The notes under the pieces are model-generated. The model saw only the letters and a list, made by a program, of their open reading frames with translations. It searched no databases and was not told the origin of the DNA. DNA of 64,000 bases from NCBI RefSeq assembly GCF_030123245.1, contig NZ_CP126101.1:4772501-4836500 (forward strand). The letters are read 5' to 3'. Both the position numbers and the translations under genes were made by a program. Source of the DNA: Lysinibacillus pakistanensis (lineage in GTDB: Bacteria; Bacillota; Bacilli; Bacillales_A; Planococcaceae). Shown piece by piece: positions 36,529-46,764 of this stretch. Every line of letters starts with the position of its first letter. Positions within the stretch are counted from its first letter, which is position 1.

Positions 36529-36729
36529 TCCGTTCCGACTGAGTGCTTTCCTGAGGGCGTCCGATGAGCCGCTTCACTTACGTTGCTCGCCCACTGGAAG
36601 CTTTGCTCTACGCGATAGAGAAGCGGCAGCAACAAATGTTTTAACTGTGCGAAAGCGAAGCGGCAGCAACAAATGTTTTAACTGTGTGAAAGTGAAGCGG
36701 CAGCAACAAAGCGAGTAGCTCGGAACGGA
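36529..36729. repeat. Intergenic element with terminal inverted repeat and 37-bp tandem repeats
   Basis: A 200-bp GC-richer island bounded by a perfect 10-bp inverted repeat, TCCGTTCCGA (36529-36538) and TCGGAACGGA (36720-36729). Inside is a 37-bp unit (36620-36656, 36657-36693, partial 36694-36710) beginning GAAGCGGCAGCAACAAA. No credible gene is present. The whole lies between two copies of the pit terminator hairpin. Confidence 0.75.
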
Positions 36730-36787
36730 ATTCCCCTTCATTTTGACTAAATATTCACAAAGGTATCCTTGATCTTTTTCAATGCTC

Positions 36788-36819
36788 AAAAACTCCTATT
36801 CATTAGTGGACAGGAGTCT
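36788..36819 (+). repeat. Second copy of the pit terminator hairpin
   Basis: Differs from 36415-36445 at only a few positions (CTCCTATTCATTAGTGGACA against CTCCTGTTCATTAATGGACA). The duplication brackets the intervening repeat element. Confidence 0.75.
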
Positions 36820-36887
36820 TAACATTGTCACACGACAAAATGAGACACATCCTTTACACTATTTGAAAAGGGGGATGCTACACAACT

Positions 36888-38999
36888 ATGAAAACTTTTT
36901 CAGCTTTTATAACAGCACATGCAAAAGCCATCGTAGCTATTTGGCTTGTGATTTTTATTGCTATGGCCGTTTTTGCCATACAATTGCCAAGTAAGTTGCA
37001 AGGAGATGGCTTTTTTGTGGAAGGAGATCATACCTATGTCACAAAAGAGCTAGCCGAAAATTTTGATTTACCTTCAGATACAATTTTGGTTGTTTTCGAT
37101 CCAGCTAAAAATAAGGAAATTCAAGATACTTTAAAGAAGTTGGATACCATCAAGGCAATCCATTCCATTCAGTCACCGCTTGATGATGCCTCTTTACAAA
37201 AGAACGGTATTGCCTATGCTATGGTTCATCTGAAAAATAATATTGATAATCAAACTGATATTGTAGAGGATATTCGTTCTTTAATTGAAAAAGACGGTGT
37301 TACTGTAACAGGTGGACCCGTTATTTCTGTAGACATTAATACAGCCAGTCAAAAAGATTTAGCGTCCGCAGAAGCAATAGGCTTGCCAATTGCAATTATA
37401 GTCCTATTACTTGCTTTCGGGACTGTCGTAGCCTCTATACTACCAATTATTATTGGTGTTGTCACAGTTGTCACTGCATTTGGCGTTATGACATTGCTTA
37501 GCGGTAATGTTAACTTATCTATTTTTGTATTAAATATAGTACCTATGCTTGGACTAGCTTTAAGTATCGATTTTGCTCTATTGTTTATTAACCGTTATCG
37601 TGAGGAACGGGCTCATACATCCATCCCTGAGGCCATACAAATCGCTATACAAACCGCTGGAAGATCTATTATTTTTTCAGCCGTATGTGTGATGATTGGT
37701 TTGGGTGCGATGATAGTTATAGACGTTGAAATTTTCCATAACATTGCATTAGGTGGCACTATTGTGGTATTACTGGCAGTGTTATCTGGCCTTACGCTAC
37801 TACCTGCTACGATGATGCTCTTAGGAGATCGCTTAAATAAATGGCGTTTAATACGTGTAAAGCCTGGTGGAGCTAATCGTTGGCGTGGCTTTGCAGGCTT
37901 TGTAATGAAGTATCCAGTAACGATTGTTATTGCAGCATTATTACTATTAGGCATTGGCATGATTCCATTGAAGGATATTGAACTTAAAATACCTCAAGTA
38001 GATTCATTACCGACTAAATATGACGCACGTACCGCCTATGACAAATTAGATGACACATTTGGGCTTGGTGAAACCTCAACATTATACTTGCTTGCTGATC
38101 GAAAGGAAGGATGGGAGGATAATGAGGCGAGAGAGCTTATTTATACGATTCAGGAAAAGCTACTTGCTGATCCATTAGTAACGAATGTGTCAACGATTTA
38201 TACGGCTGCTAACATCAATACTCCTGAGGAACTGAATGCTTCCTTGGAAATTCCACAGGTAGCAGAGCAATTACAGCCCGTTCTAAGTACGTTTACTAAA
38301 GAAACTCAGCTATTTATCCCAATTACATTAGATGCAGCCGGTTCTTCATCTACTGCACAAAAATTTGCTCGAACGTGGAAAGATAAGGATTTAGGCGTTG
38401 ATTTTGCACTCGGTGGGCAGGCAAAATTCAATCAAGAAATCTTCGATGAAATTGCCAATAAAATTGTATTGGCTATTTCTATTATTCTTATTTCAACATT
38501 TTTTATTTTAATGCTCGCTTTCAGATCCGTATTAATTCCACTAAAGGCGATTATTATGAATATTATTGGTCTTTCTTCTGCCTTCGGAATACTCGTCTAT
38601 ATTTTCCAATATGGACATTTTGGTATCGATGCAGGTTCAATTGTCCTGATTATTCCAGTTATTGTTTTCTGTCTAGTGTTTGGCTTAAGTATGGATTATG
38701 AAGTCTTCTTAATTTCACGTATTCAAGAGGAATATTTAAAAGGTGTAGATAATACACGTGCCACAATCGATGGACTTACTTCTACTAGTCGTATTATTAC
38801 ATCTGCAGCGCTTATTATGATTGTTATTACAGGTGCCTTTGCCTTTACGGATGTAATGCCTGTTAAACAAATTGGTGTAGGTATAGCCATTGCCGTTGCA
38901 ATTGATGCAACCATTATCCGTCTTATGCTTGTACCTAGTCTCATGAAGCTGTTCGGTGACTGGAACTGGTGGCTACCCTTTGCTAAAAAAAATAAGTAA
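36888..38999 (+). CDS. MMPL family RND-type transporter
   Basis: A 703-aa protein of the YdfJ/YdgH type with two repeats, each with one helix, an external domain and a block of five or six helices. MMPL motifs SIDFALLFINRYREER and GLSMDYEVFLISRIQEE carry the proton-relay Asp-Tyr/Asp-Phe pairs in helices 4 and 10. It may export lipids, drugs or other hydrophobic compounds. The start at ATG 36888 has a G-run 13 bases upstream. Single gene. Confidence 0.9.
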   Translation: MKTFSAFITAHAKAIVAIWLVIFIAMAVFAIQLPSKLQGDGFFVEGDHTYVTKELAENFDLPSDTILVVFDPAKNKEIQDTLKKLDTIKAIHSIQSPLDDASLQKNGIAYAMVHLKNNIDNQTDIVEDIRSLIEKDGVTVTGGPVISVDINTASQKDLASAEAIGLPIAIIVLLLAFGTVVASILPIIIGVVTVVTAFGVMTLLSGNVNLSIFVLNIVPMLGLALSIDFALLFINRYREERAHTSIPEAIQIAIQTAGRSIIFSAVCVMIGLGAMIVIDVEIFHNIALGGTIVVLLAVLSGLTLLPATMMLLGDRLNKWRLIRVKPGGANRWRGFAGFVMKYPVTIVIAALLLLGIGMIPLKDIELKIPQVDSLPTKYDARTAYDKLDDTFGLGETSTLYLLADRKEGWEDNEARELIYTIQEKLLADPLVTNVSTIYTAANINTPEELNASLEIPQVAEQLQPVLSTFTKETQLFIPITLDAAGSSSTAQKFARTWKDKDLGVDFALGGQAKFNQEIFDEIANKIVLAISIILISTFFILMLAFRSVLIPLKAIIMNIIGLSSAFGILVYIFQYGHFGIDAGSIVLIIPVIVFCLVFGLSMDYEVFLISRIQEEYLKGVDNTRATIDGLTSTSRIITSAALIMIVITGAFAFTDVMPVKQIGVGIAIAVAIDATIIRLMLVPSLMKLFGDWNWWLPFAKKNK

Positions 39000-39004
39000 G
39001 ACCG

Positions 39005-39042
39005 AAAAATCCGCTTTCTTTGTAAAGGCTGCGGATTTTTTC
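39005..39042. terminator. Bidirectional terminator
   Basis: A 10-bp perfect stem AAAAATCCGC/GCGGATTTTT between the convergent MMPL and esterase genes. Confidence 0.88.
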
Positions 39043-39044
39043 TT

Positions 39045-39653
39045 TTATGCATAAATATTGTTATACCATTCTTTTGCTGCTACTACTTCAGGCATAGTCA
39101 GCTGGTGACCAAAATTAAACCATTTAGTTGTCACATTTGCACCCGCCGAAATTAAAAGTGCCCCTAAATCCTCTGATTCCTGTGCAGTACACATCGGATC
39201 ATTAGTACCAGCACCGATAAAGACAGGAATAGATGAAAGTTTCGGAAGTTCTATGCCACGTCTTGGTACCATAGGATGATGAAGAATAGCACCTGCTAAA
39301 GCATTCTCATAATGGAATAATAGGCTTGCTGCAATATTTGCACCATTTGAATAGCCAATAGCTACAACTTGTTTGCGATCAAATCCATGCTGCTGTCCTG
39401 CCTCTGATAAAAAGTCATATAATTCCTTTGTACGGAAGATTAAATCCTCCATATCAAAAACACCCTCCGCTAAACGACGAAAGAAGCGTGGCATGCCATT
39501 CTCTAACACATTCCCACGAACGCTTAAAATGCTTGCAGTTTCATCAATTTCCCTTGCAAGACCAATTAGGCTCTCCTCATTTCCACCTGTACCATGTAGT
39601 AACAACAATACTGGCTTTGTTTCATCTGTTCCTTTATAAAAAACGTGCTGCAT
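39045..39653 (-). CDS. Carboxylesterase/hydrolase (MhqD-like)
   Basis: A 202-aa alpha/beta hydrolase of the phospholipase/carboxylesterase family. The oxyanion motif LLLHGTGGNEE, the nucleophile elbow GYSNGAN, the acid in GTNDPM and the His in FGHQLTM form the triad. MhqD of B. subtilis is induced by quinones, but no regulator or dioxygenase is next to it here. The natural substrate is unknown. Confidence 0.85.
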   Translation of the reverse strand: MQHVFYKGTDETKPVLLLLHGTGGNEESLIGLAREIDETASILSVRGNVLENGMPRFFRRLAEGVFDMEDLIFRTKELYDFLSEAGQQHGFDRKQVVAIGYSNGANIAASLLFHYENALAGAILHHPMVPRRGIELPKLSSIPVFIGAGTNDPMCTAQESEDLGALLISAGANVTTKWFNFGHQLTMPEVVAAKEWYNNIYA

Positions 39654-39671
39654 AAACAGACCACCTTCCGA

Positions 39672-39863
39672 TTATCTTGAATTCGAGATAATTGTAGCCT
39701 GTGGTAAAATTAAATTCAAGCTCTTTGACTTATTTATTTCACGATTTTCACTATTTGGCTGTTTCTCGTGGTCTTTGTAAAATTTAGTAATCGTGAAAAC
39801 TGAAAATAAACATGCCGCAACAACAACTACAATAACTATTCCCACAATTTTTTTCCCATTCAT
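39672..39863 (-). CDS. Small lipoprotein or single-pass membrane protein
   Basis: A 63-aa protein. A basic start (MNGKK) is followed by a hydrophobic run (residues 6-24) containing VAAC, which fits a lipobox with Cys 18; otherwise it is a membrane anchor. The tail is polar and rich in Asn, Ser and Lys. A GGGGG site precedes the ATG. No known family. It is between the esterase gene and the 154-aa gene, same strand. Confidence 0.55.
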   Translation of the reverse strand: MNGKKIVGIVIVVVVAACLFSVFTITKFYKDHEKQPNSENREINKSKSLNLILPQATIISNSR

Positions 39864-39885
39864 TGACCATGTTCCCCCGAACTAC

Positions 39886-40350
39886 TTATTTCTTCTTACG
39901 AAAACCTTCTTCTAGTAAATATTCTTTCGCAGCATCATACGTACCAAAAGCTTCTTCTAAATTTTCTCCATGATAAACATTCCAAGAACGCTGCTCAAAG
40001 GCTAATGTTAATTGTACATTATCTCTACTTTGCCATATCTCAACAACCGGCTCTTGTTCATCCTCTTCCTCTGATAAATATTGAATAGCATCTTCAATAA
40101 TTTCACGCAGTCGTTGCTCATCATAATCACGTATATTCACTAAGCCTTTATCATTCGCCTCTTCCTCATAACGCAATAAATCTCCAACAAAGACAAATCC
40201 GTTGCCATTTGGATGAAGCTTTTCTACAACAATGGTCTTTTCATACAGGCTGTCCATAAAATGATAATTTAAGCGCTTTAAAGAAATTTCCTTCTTAGTA
40301 AGCTCAGAAAATGATTCGATGATACCTTGTTTTTGTTCAAATGTTAGCAT
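39886..40350 (-). CDS. Conserved hypothetical acidic protein
   Basis: A 154-aa soluble protein without recognised motif. The start at ATG 40350 is set by AGGAG 8 bases upstream (AAAAGGAGCATTTTAT leader); the longer frame has none. It has a Glu/Asp-rich middle (EEEDEQEPVVEIW) and a basic C-terminus (RKKK). Likely cytosolic. I do not recognise its function. Confidence 0.7.
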   Translation of the reverse strand: MLTFEQKQGIIESFSELTKKEISLKRLNYHFMDSLYEKTIVVEKLHPNGNGFVFVGDLLRYEEEANDKGLVNIRDYDEQRLREIIEDAIQYLSEEEDEQEPVVEIWQSRDNVQLTLAFEQRSWNVYHGENLEEAFGTYDAAKEYLLEEGFRKKK

Positions 40351-40417
40351 ATAAAATGCTCCTTTTCTATACAATCTTCCTACAGTATAACTTATTTTTT
40401 CTGTTATAACGAAGCGA

Positions 40418-40458
40418 AATAGGACAAGCACTATTAATGAATAGCTCTTGTCCTATTT
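40418..40458 (-). terminator. Terminator of the Nudix gene
   Basis: The stem AATAGGACAAG/CTTGTCCTATT lies right after the Nudix stop codon. Confidence 0.75.
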
Positions 40459-40461
40459 TAC

Positions 40462-41082
40462 TTATGTTGTTTTAAACATCTTATCTTTTACAAACTGAAT
40501 AACATGTGCTACATATAGCTCTCGATATGGAACAAACTGTGCAGTACTTACTGGACGCACAATTTTTGCTCGTTGACCGTCTGGGAAGTATTCATAGCCT
40601 TCAATATTAAGAGTGGCTGTTTTTCCTAAAAAGAATGCCTCTGCCTCATTTAAATTTGCTCTCACAACCCCTGACACTTCCTCATATTGAAGATCAAAAG
40701 AATTCCAATCATGTTTGAATGGATATATGTAAACATGGCAAAATTCATTGTCAATCATATTTTCCGATACTATACTACAGGATGTCATGCCCATTTTTAC
40801 GACATCATCCACATTGATATCTAGACCCAGCTCTTCCTTTACTTCACGAATTCCTGATTCAACTGTCTCAACGGCTAATAAATGCCCTGCTGCTGTTATA
40901 TCCAACAAGCCTGGGTAGTCTTTTTTCTGTGCACTACGGATTTGAAAATAGATATAGTTCTCATTGACAAGCCAACAGTGGAATGTTTCATGCCACAGCC
41001 CTTTCTCATGTACCTCAGCTCTTGTTGCTGTTCCAATTTGTTCATGCTGCTCATTAAAAACCTTCACAATTTCTTGTTCCAT
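40462..41082 (-). CDS. Nudix hydrolase
   Basis: A 206-aa IDI-like Nudix protein. The Nudix box runs from GHLLAVETVESGIREVKEEL onward, with the REVKEEL catalytic helix. The N-terminal KVFNEQHEQIGTATRAEVH segment is typical of the isopentenyl-diphosphate-isomerase-like subgroup (YfcD relatives). The substrate is unknown; a nucleoside diphosphate derivative is likely. The AI-2E gene lies 12 bases upstream on the same strand. Confidence 0.88.
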   Translation of the reverse strand: MEQEIVKVFNEQHEQIGTATRAEVHEKGLWHETFHCWLVNENYIYFQIRSAQKKDYPGLLDITAAGHLLAVETVESGIREVKEELGLDINVDDVVKMGMTSCSIVSENMIDNEFCHVYIYPFKHDWNSFDLQYEEVSGVVRANLNEAEAFFLGKTATLNIEGYEYFPDGQRAKIVRPVSTAQFVPYRELYVAHVIQFVKDKMFKTT

Positions 41083-41093
41083 TTTTTCGACTC

Positions 41094-42203
41094 CTATACT
41101 GACTTCGTAGCCCTTTTCTTAATTGCGTTACGTTGATCATAAATATTGGATACGATAACCTTTAATACGGCATAAAATGGCACAGCAATAATAATTCCGA
41201 TAAAGCCCGCAATATTACCTGCTGCTAAAATTATCGTAATAACTGTAAGTGGGTGTATATCGAGTGATTTTCCCATAACATTTGGAGTAATAAAATTACT
41301 ATCAATTTGCTGCGCAACTAATGTGACAATCGATACCCATATTACAAGCACAGGATCCTGAATTACTGCTACAATTAATGCAGGAGTAAAGGCAATCCAA
41401 GGTCCAATAAACGGAATCATATTCATAAAGAAAGCGAATATGACAAGGAGCAATGAATACTCTAAACCAATAAGTAAATACCCAACGTACATAATTAGCG
41501 CTAATAAAAAACTAATTTGTAGTTGCCCTTGAATATAGCTGCGTAGAACATCATCAATTTCACTTAATGTTTTTTTAATCCATTCACGACGTTCTCCACT
41601 GAAATATTTATAAATCGAAGGCGCAAATTTCTCGTGATCCTTCAACATAAAAATAAAGAAGAACGGAATTAAAATAGCTAATAAAGATACAGATACTATA
41701 GATTGTAAAAAGGAGACAAGCCCTTTACTTGCCACTACCGCAATATCCTGTACGGAATTTGCCATTTTATCAATAATATCTTTCAACTGTGTTGGGAAGT
41801 TATCCTTATTTTGCAACAAATAGTCTGTTGCATCTTGAATACTTGTACTAATACTTGCACTTATACTCGCACTAATCATTGGTGCATTTTTTACTAATTT
41901 ATTGACCTGCTCTGCAATCGGATTTCCTACAATCCATCCAAAAGCACTTGCAATAGCAATCAACCCTATAATAATTGTTAATATACTTGCCCACCGCGGG
42001 AATTTACGTTTTTCCAAAAATCGCTGAATTGGCTCTGTCACGTAGTATAAAACACCACCAAGTAAAAGAGGCACAAAAATAGCTTTTAAAAGAATGACTA
42101 GCGGTGAAAAAATCCAATGAATCTCCACAAAATATTTAATGATTAGTAGTGTTAGTAATATCCCTACACCTACTTGAAACCAAACTTTTCTTGTCACTCT
42201 CAT
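41094..42203 (-). CDS. AI-2E family transporter
   Basis: A 369-aa polytopic protein of the AI-2E/UPF0118 family (YueF/YrrI-like) with about eight helices. The soluble helical stretch at about 100-165 and the late PFIGPWIAFTPALIVAVIQ and DSNFITPNVMGKSLDIHPL motifs are characteristic. Members include Na+/H+ antiporters and an AI-2 exporter, so the substrate is uncertain. A paralogue is at 61616. Confidence 0.88.
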   Translation of the reverse strand: MRVTRKVWFQVGVGILLTLLIIKYFVEIHWIFSPLVILLKAIFVPLLLGGVLYYVTEPIQRFLEKRKFPRWASILTIIIGLIAIASAFGWIVGNPIAEQVNKLVKNAPMISASISASISTSIQDATDYLLQNKDNFPTQLKDIIDKMANSVQDIAVVASKGLVSFLQSIVSVSLLAILIPFFFIFMLKDHEKFAPSIYKYFSGERREWIKKTLSEIDDVLRSYIQGQLQISFLLALIMYVGYLLIGLEYSLLLVIFAFFMNMIPFIGPWIAFTPALIVAVIQDPVLVIWVSIVTLVAQQIDSNFITPNVMGKSLDIHPLTVITIILAAGNIAGFIGIIIAVPFYAVLKVIVSNIYDQRNAIKKRATKSV

Positions 42204-42310
42204 TCACTTCCTTTTTTCACAGTTACTGAAAATACTACTGATATATTAACCATTTCGCAAGTATCCTAGTATTGATTGTTAAAATAAAATTTGCTTTTCA
42301 TTCACAACTG

Positions 42311-42366
42311 AAAAAAATTCGCACACTTTCACAAGTATTTACACAGTGAAAGTGTCACGAATTTAA
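42311..42366 (-). terminator. Terminator of the M3 peptidase gene
   Basis: A long stem (ATTCG plus CACTTTCAC arms with a small internal loop) is followed by seven T on the minus strand. Confidence 0.75.
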
Positions 42367-42387
42367 ATAATCAAGTGTGTATAAGAT

Positions 42388-44085
42388 TTATAGTGCCGTG
42401 TCGTCTACTGAATTTAGGTACGCCTTGATTTCACCAATAACTGATTCGACACAGCCATCCTCAAATGGTGATATTAAGCCAGCCTCTTTTACAAGCTTTG
42501 TGAAGGACATAGAACCACCTAAGCCGCATAAATGTAAATAGTCCTTCCATGCCTCCTCAAACTCTTCTCTTGAGCGTTTCCAGAACTGGAAGGCACAAAT
42601 TTGTGCTAGCGTGTAATCAATATAGTAGAACGGGCTTGCATAAATATGACCCTGACGCTGCCAAATTCCTCCTGCTTCAAGGTAGTCATTATGATCATAG
42701 TCACGATGTGGTAAATACGTTTCCTCAATTTTCTTCCATGCTAACTTGCGTTCAGCAGGTGTCATTGTTGGATTTTCGTATATAACATGTTGGAACTCGT
42801 CTACTGCAACACCATATGGTAAGAATAATAGGCCACTACTTAAATGTGTAAATTTATATTTCTCTGTATCCTCTTTAAAGAACAGCTCCATCCAAGGCCA
42901 TGTGAAGAATTCCATACTCATTGAGTGAATTTCACAAGATTCAAATGTTGGCCATAAGTATTCTGGAATACCGATGTCACGACTTGAATACACTTGGAAG
43001 GCATGTCCAGCTTCATGTGTTAATACATCTATATCACCTGAAGTACCATTAAAGTTTGAGAAGATAAATGGTGAATGGTAGTTTTCGATAAATGTACAAT
43101 ACCCACCGCTTTCTTTCCCTTTCTTCGCGACTAGGTCCATTAATTCATGATCAATCATGAAATTGAAGAATTCACCTGTTTCTTGTGATAACTCCTCATA
43201 CATTTTTTTACCGTTCTCTACAATCCAAGCTGGATCACCCTTTGGAGTCGCATTTCCTGATAAGAAATTTAATGCTTCATCATAGAATTTAAAATCAGAA
43301 ATACCAATTCGTTTTGCCTGACGCTCATACAGCTCAGAAGCAACTGGTACGATTAAATCGCGAACCTGATCGCGGAATTTCTTCACCATATCTGCATTAT
43401 AATCAATGCGGTTCATGCGAACATAGCCTAGCTCCACATAATTTTTATAGCCTAATTTTACGGCAATTTCATGACGTACCTTTACAAGCTCATCATAGAG
43501 TCGATCAAATTCTTCTTCATGCTCAGCAAAAAAGCCAAAGCGTGCTTCTGTTGCTGATTTACGTATTTCACGATCAGTGGACTCTGCAAATGGTCCAAGC
43601 TGAGCAAGTGTTAATGTTTCCCCATTAAAATCAATTTGTGCAGAGGCTACTAGTTTATTATATTCTGATACAAGCTTGTTCTCCTTTTGCATTAAATCAA
43701 TGACTATTGGTGAAAAGCCTTTAATTTGATAAGTTGCTAAATCGAATAGCTGCTGACCCCATTTATTCTCTAATTGTTCACGAAATGGAGAAGCAATCAA
43801 TGCTTTATAATATTCTGTGGTTACCTCTTCTAGCTTGGGACCTACCTCATCGAAATAATCACGCTCTGCTTGATAAAATTCATCATTTGTATCAATTGAT
43901 GCACGTATATACACTAAATTCGCCATTGTAGCATAATCATTACTTAAAGCGTTGAGTTGCTGAATGATGCTACTTTGCTCGTCCATCGTCTGCGCACGTT
44001 TAAATTGCTCAATTAAAGATAATTGCTGCTCTTTCATTTCTTCAATATTTGGTCGACGGTATTCATAGTCTTTAAACGTTTTCAT
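42388..44085 (-). CDS. M3 family oligoendopeptidase
   Basis: Cytosolic zinc metallopeptidase of 565 aa (PepF/YhfN-like M3B). The HEAGHAFQ motif supplies HExxH, and the third ligand Glu is in FESCEIHSMSMEFFTW. It cuts short peptides. The start at ATG 44085 follows AGAGGGG with good spacing. It is monocistronic. Confidence 0.93.
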   Translation of the reverse strand: MKTFKDYEYRRPNIEEMKEQQLSLIEQFKRAQTMDEQSSIIQQLNALSNDYATMANLVYIRASIDTNDEFYQAERDYFDEVGPKLEEVTTEYYKALIASPFREQLENKWGQQLFDLATYQIKGFSPIVIDLMQKENKLVSEYNKLVASAQIDFNGETLTLAQLGPFAESTDREIRKSATEARFGFFAEHEEEFDRLYDELVKVRHEIAVKLGYKNYVELGYVRMNRIDYNADMVKKFRDQVRDLIVPVASELYERQAKRIGISDFKFYDEALNFLSGNATPKGDPAWIVENGKKMYEELSQETGEFFNFMIDHELMDLVAKKGKESGGYCTFIENYHSPFIFSNFNGTSGDIDVLTHEAGHAFQVYSSRDIGIPEYLWPTFESCEIHSMSMEFFTWPWMELFFKEDTEKYKFTHLSSGLLFLPYGVAVDEFQHVIYENPTMTPAERKLAWKKIEETYLPHRDYDHNDYLEAGGIWQRQGHIYASPFYYIDYTLAQICAFQFWKRSREEFEEAWKDYLHLCGLGGSMSFTKLVKEAGLISPFEDGCVESVIGEIKAYLNSVDDTAL

Positions 44086-44153
44086 AGAAGTCCCCTCTTT
44101 CATACACCGTTATATTTCTATTATATGCCAAATATCTAGTATTAAGAAACAAT

Positions 44154-44729
44154 TTAATAGCCAATTATATATGTTTTTAATAATGCTGCTCTTTCACGTA
44201 GCTTTAACTTTGCTTCTACTGATTTTGGTGTTTTGGCCGCCACCACATCTACCTCTAGATCCAATGTTTCAGCTATATATTTTGCTCGCTTTAAATGAAA
44301 ATCATTGGAGACAATCGTAATATGCTTCGTTTCCTTTGGTAGTAGTTCTTTTGAAAATAGTAAATTTTCATAGGTTGATGTAGATCGATCTTCTGCTATT
44401 ATTCTGCTAGCTTCGATGCCATTGTTTAGTAAATATTCAAGCATAACTGAAGCCTCAGTCTGATCTTCATCCAGCCCTTGTCCGCCAGAAACAATTACTT
44501 GGACATGAGGGTATTTCTTTAGATACCTCACAGCCTCTTCCAATCTATTTTTCAATGAAAGCGATGGAATGCCCCCTGGTTTTACCTTTGCACCTAGCAC
44601 AATCATATACGCAGCTTTTCCGTTTGCAGCTGGCTGAACGCCTTCCTTCATCTCTTCACCTAGCCAAATATACATGCCAATACATATGACAATGCTTAAT
44701 AAGCCTAGTCTCATCACCCATTTTTTCAT
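44154..44729 (-). CDS. YdcF/SanA family (DUF218) membrane protein
   Basis: A 191-aa protein with one N-terminal helix (about 7-25) and an extracytoplasmic DUF218 domain. VLGAKVKPGGIPSLSLKNRL, VSGGQGLDED and RSTSTYENLLFSK are the three family motifs. Homologues (SanA, ElyC) affect the envelope and lipid carrier metabolism. The role here is unproven. Confidence 0.88.
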   Translation of the reverse strand: MKKWVMRLGLLSIVICIGMYIWLGEEMKEGVQPAANGKAAYMIVLGAKVKPGGIPSLSLKNRLEEAVRYLKKYPHVQVIVSGGQGLDEDQTEASVMLEYLLNNGIEASRIIAEDRSTSTYENLLFSKELLPKETKHITIVSNDFHLKRAKYIAETLDLEVDVVAAKTPKSVEAKLKLRERAALLKTYIIGY

Positions 44730-44769
44730 GATATTTTCCTCCCCTACCTTTTATTAACGTTTAGGAAAG

Positions 44770-44810
44770 AAAAAAGGATGCTTGTCCGGTGCTACGGTAC
44801 AAACATCCTG
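44770..44810 (-). terminator. Terminator of the chemoreceptor gene
   Basis: AGGATG/CATCC arms with an inner TTGT/ACAA and CCG/CGG extension, then a T run on the minus strand. Confidence 0.8.
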
Positions 44811-44815
44811 TTCAA

Positions 44816-46558
44816 TTATCTTAATATAAAGCGTCTAATCGATTCCTGTAATGCTGTTATTTCGTCTGTTAAATCATTAGAAGATTCACTAACCAATTGA
44901 ATCGCACGCTGTTGCTCATCAACGGATGCAGTTACCTCCTCTGATGCAGCGGCATTTTTCTCACTTATCAAGGCAATACTTTCAATAGAGTGCATAATGT
45001 GATTCTTTGAGCTATTCAAATACGCTACGCCCTCAGTCATATCTCCAATGACTGCAATTATTTTCTCTACCGCTAATTCAATTTCCTTGAAGGAGGACTC
45101 AGTAATAGCTACAGAGTCATTTTGCTGATGAACGATGACATTTGTTTTCTTCATCTCGTCGTTTACTAAATTGGTTTCGCTTTCAATTCCCTTTAAAGTT
45201 GTTCGAACTAGTTCAGTTGCAACAGATGTTTGGTCAGCAAGCTTTCTTACCTCCTCAGCCACAACTGCAAATCCCTTACCATGTTCACCAGCTCTAGCTG
45301 CCTCAATGGATGCATTTAATGCAAGAAGATTTGTTTGATCCGAAATCTCCGTAATCGTACCGACAATTCCTTCAATTTCTCTTACTTTCTCAATTAAACT
45401 ACTGAATACTGATTGTACAGTGTAAATTAATGCTGAAGATTCTTGTGATTTCTCTTTTAACCTATTTAAGTTGACAAGCCCTTCCTGATTGGATTGTTTC
45501 ATATGTTGGGAGGCGTCAAATATTAATTCATTCTTATCATGCAATACTTCAATCTGCTGCGCAAAATTAATAGCCGTTCGATTTGTATCCTCAGAATCTG
45601 AAGCTTGCTTTACAGCCCCTTTTGAAACCTCATTAATTGCTTTTACTATTTCATCCCCATAAGCATTTGTTTCCTCAGCGACAGATGTTAAATTTGATGA
45701 TGTTGATTGAATCTCTACAATGGCTTCTTCTACATCCGTAATTAACGTTTTTAATTGATCGACCATTTCATTGAAACCTTCATTTAACTGCCCAATTTCA
45801 TCTGAGCGTTGTAAATCTTCAATTTCTACTGTTAGATTCCCTTTAGCTACTTCACGCACACGTTTAGATAGCTTTTGAACAGGTACGGCTAAATGTCTAG
45901 AAACCGTTATGACAACTGCAGTTCCAATAATGGCGGCACCCAATAATGTTATGCCAATAACAAATAATAATGAATGAGCTTCCTTATTAAAGTCTTGCAT
46001 ATATGTACCTGATGCTATGATCCATCCCCAATTAGGATCCTTAGCAGAATAAATAATTTTATCGGCTAATACATCTTGACCAGGTAGCTCGAATTCATAC
46101 TCCGTAAAACCTCCTCCAGCAAGTGCTTTTTCTGTTACTTCACGAATAAAATAATTACCGCTGCTATCCTGATCCTCCCATAGATTATCCCCTTCTCTAG
46201 TTGGATGAGTTGTTAATGTCCCCTTATCATCTAAGACATAAATATAGCCGTATTCTCCTAAATCTCCAGGATAATTAATTGGCCGCTTTCCCTCACTATC
46301 CTTTGGTCCGAGAAATGCTTCACGCACTCGCTCCTGAGCCACCTCCAAAGGGATGTCCCCTTTTTCTACACTTTCATTTGCGAGCTCAATTAATTGCAAA
46401 GCAGATTCAACACTATTTTTAATAACTTGTTCCCCAATATCCTCCATACCATTTTTAGCTTTACCATAGCTAACTAAACCTATAATTAAACTAGGTATTA
46501 TTAATAATGCTAGTGAAATGATAATCAGTTTCCCCTGTATCGAACGTAAAAACTTCAT
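44816..46558 (-). CDS. Methyl-accepting chemotaxis protein with Cache domain
   Basis: A 580-aa receptor. TM1 (about 10-30), a single extracellular Cache domain (about 35-190, [19 protein letters not shown]), TM2 (about 200-220), a HAMP (about 222-275) and the MA signalling domain follow. The hairpin tip is [20 protein letters not shown]. It should control CheA-driven chemotaxis in response to small organic ligands. Single gene. A decayed homologue lies just upstream. Confidence 0.94.
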   Translation of the reverse strand: MKFLRSIQGKLIIISLALLIIPSLIIGLVSYGKAKNGMEDIGEQVIKNSVESALQLIELANESVEKGDIPLEVAQERVREAFLGPKDSEGKRPINYPGDLGEYGYIYVLDDKGTLTTHPTREGDNLWEDQDSSGNYFIREVTEKALAGGGFTEYEFELPGQDVLADKIIYSAKDPNWGWIIASGTYMQDFNKEAHSLLFVIGITLLGAAIIGTAVVITVSRHLAVPVQKLSKRVREVAKGNLTVEIEDLQRSDEIGQLNEGFNEMVDQLKTLITDVEEAIVEIQSTSSNLTSVAEETNAYGDEIVKAINEVSKGAVKQASDSEDTNRTAINFAQQIEVLHDKNELIFDASQHMKQSNQEGLVNLNRLKEKSQESSALIYTVQSVFSSLIEKVREIEGIVGTITEISDQTNLLALNASIEAARAGEHGKGFAVVAEEVRKLADQTSVATELVRTTLKGIESETNLVNDEMKKTNVIVHQQNDSVAITESSFKEIELAVEKIIAVIGDMTEGVAYLNSSKNHIMHSIESIALISEKNAAASEEVTASVDEQQRAIQLVSESSNDLTDEITALQESIRRFILR

Positions 46559-46712
46559 GCTTTGACCCCCTTTTTTTCTCGCTCAATCAGATGTATTACT
46601 ATATATTATGTTATGGTTTGAAAATTTTCACAATGGGTAAAACGCATTTATGCACGAATTATTTGATTATTTACACAAATATGCTTATATTCATACTTTT
46701 ATGCTAATAAAG

Positions 46713-46757
46713 AAACTATCTTTCCACAGGGGAAGTCCCCATTGAAAGATAGTTTTT
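46713..46757. terminator. Terminator next to the chemoreceptor remnant
   Basis: A perfect 12-bp inverted repeat AAACTATCTTTC/GAAAGATAGTTT with T-rich flanks on both sides. It lies between the remnant and the intact chemoreceptor. Confidence 0.75.
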
Positions 46758-46764
46758 TGACTTT

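Noticed and set aside
36620..36710. Possible CRISPR-like repeats
   Set aside because: Units are directly contiguous with no variable spacers, only 2.5 copies and no cas genes.
36574..36789. 71-codon frame on the minus strand across the 37-bp repeats
   Set aside because: It merely reads through the repeat units (repeated Cys/Leu/Phe-rich motif), has no ribosome site and lies within the non-coding element.
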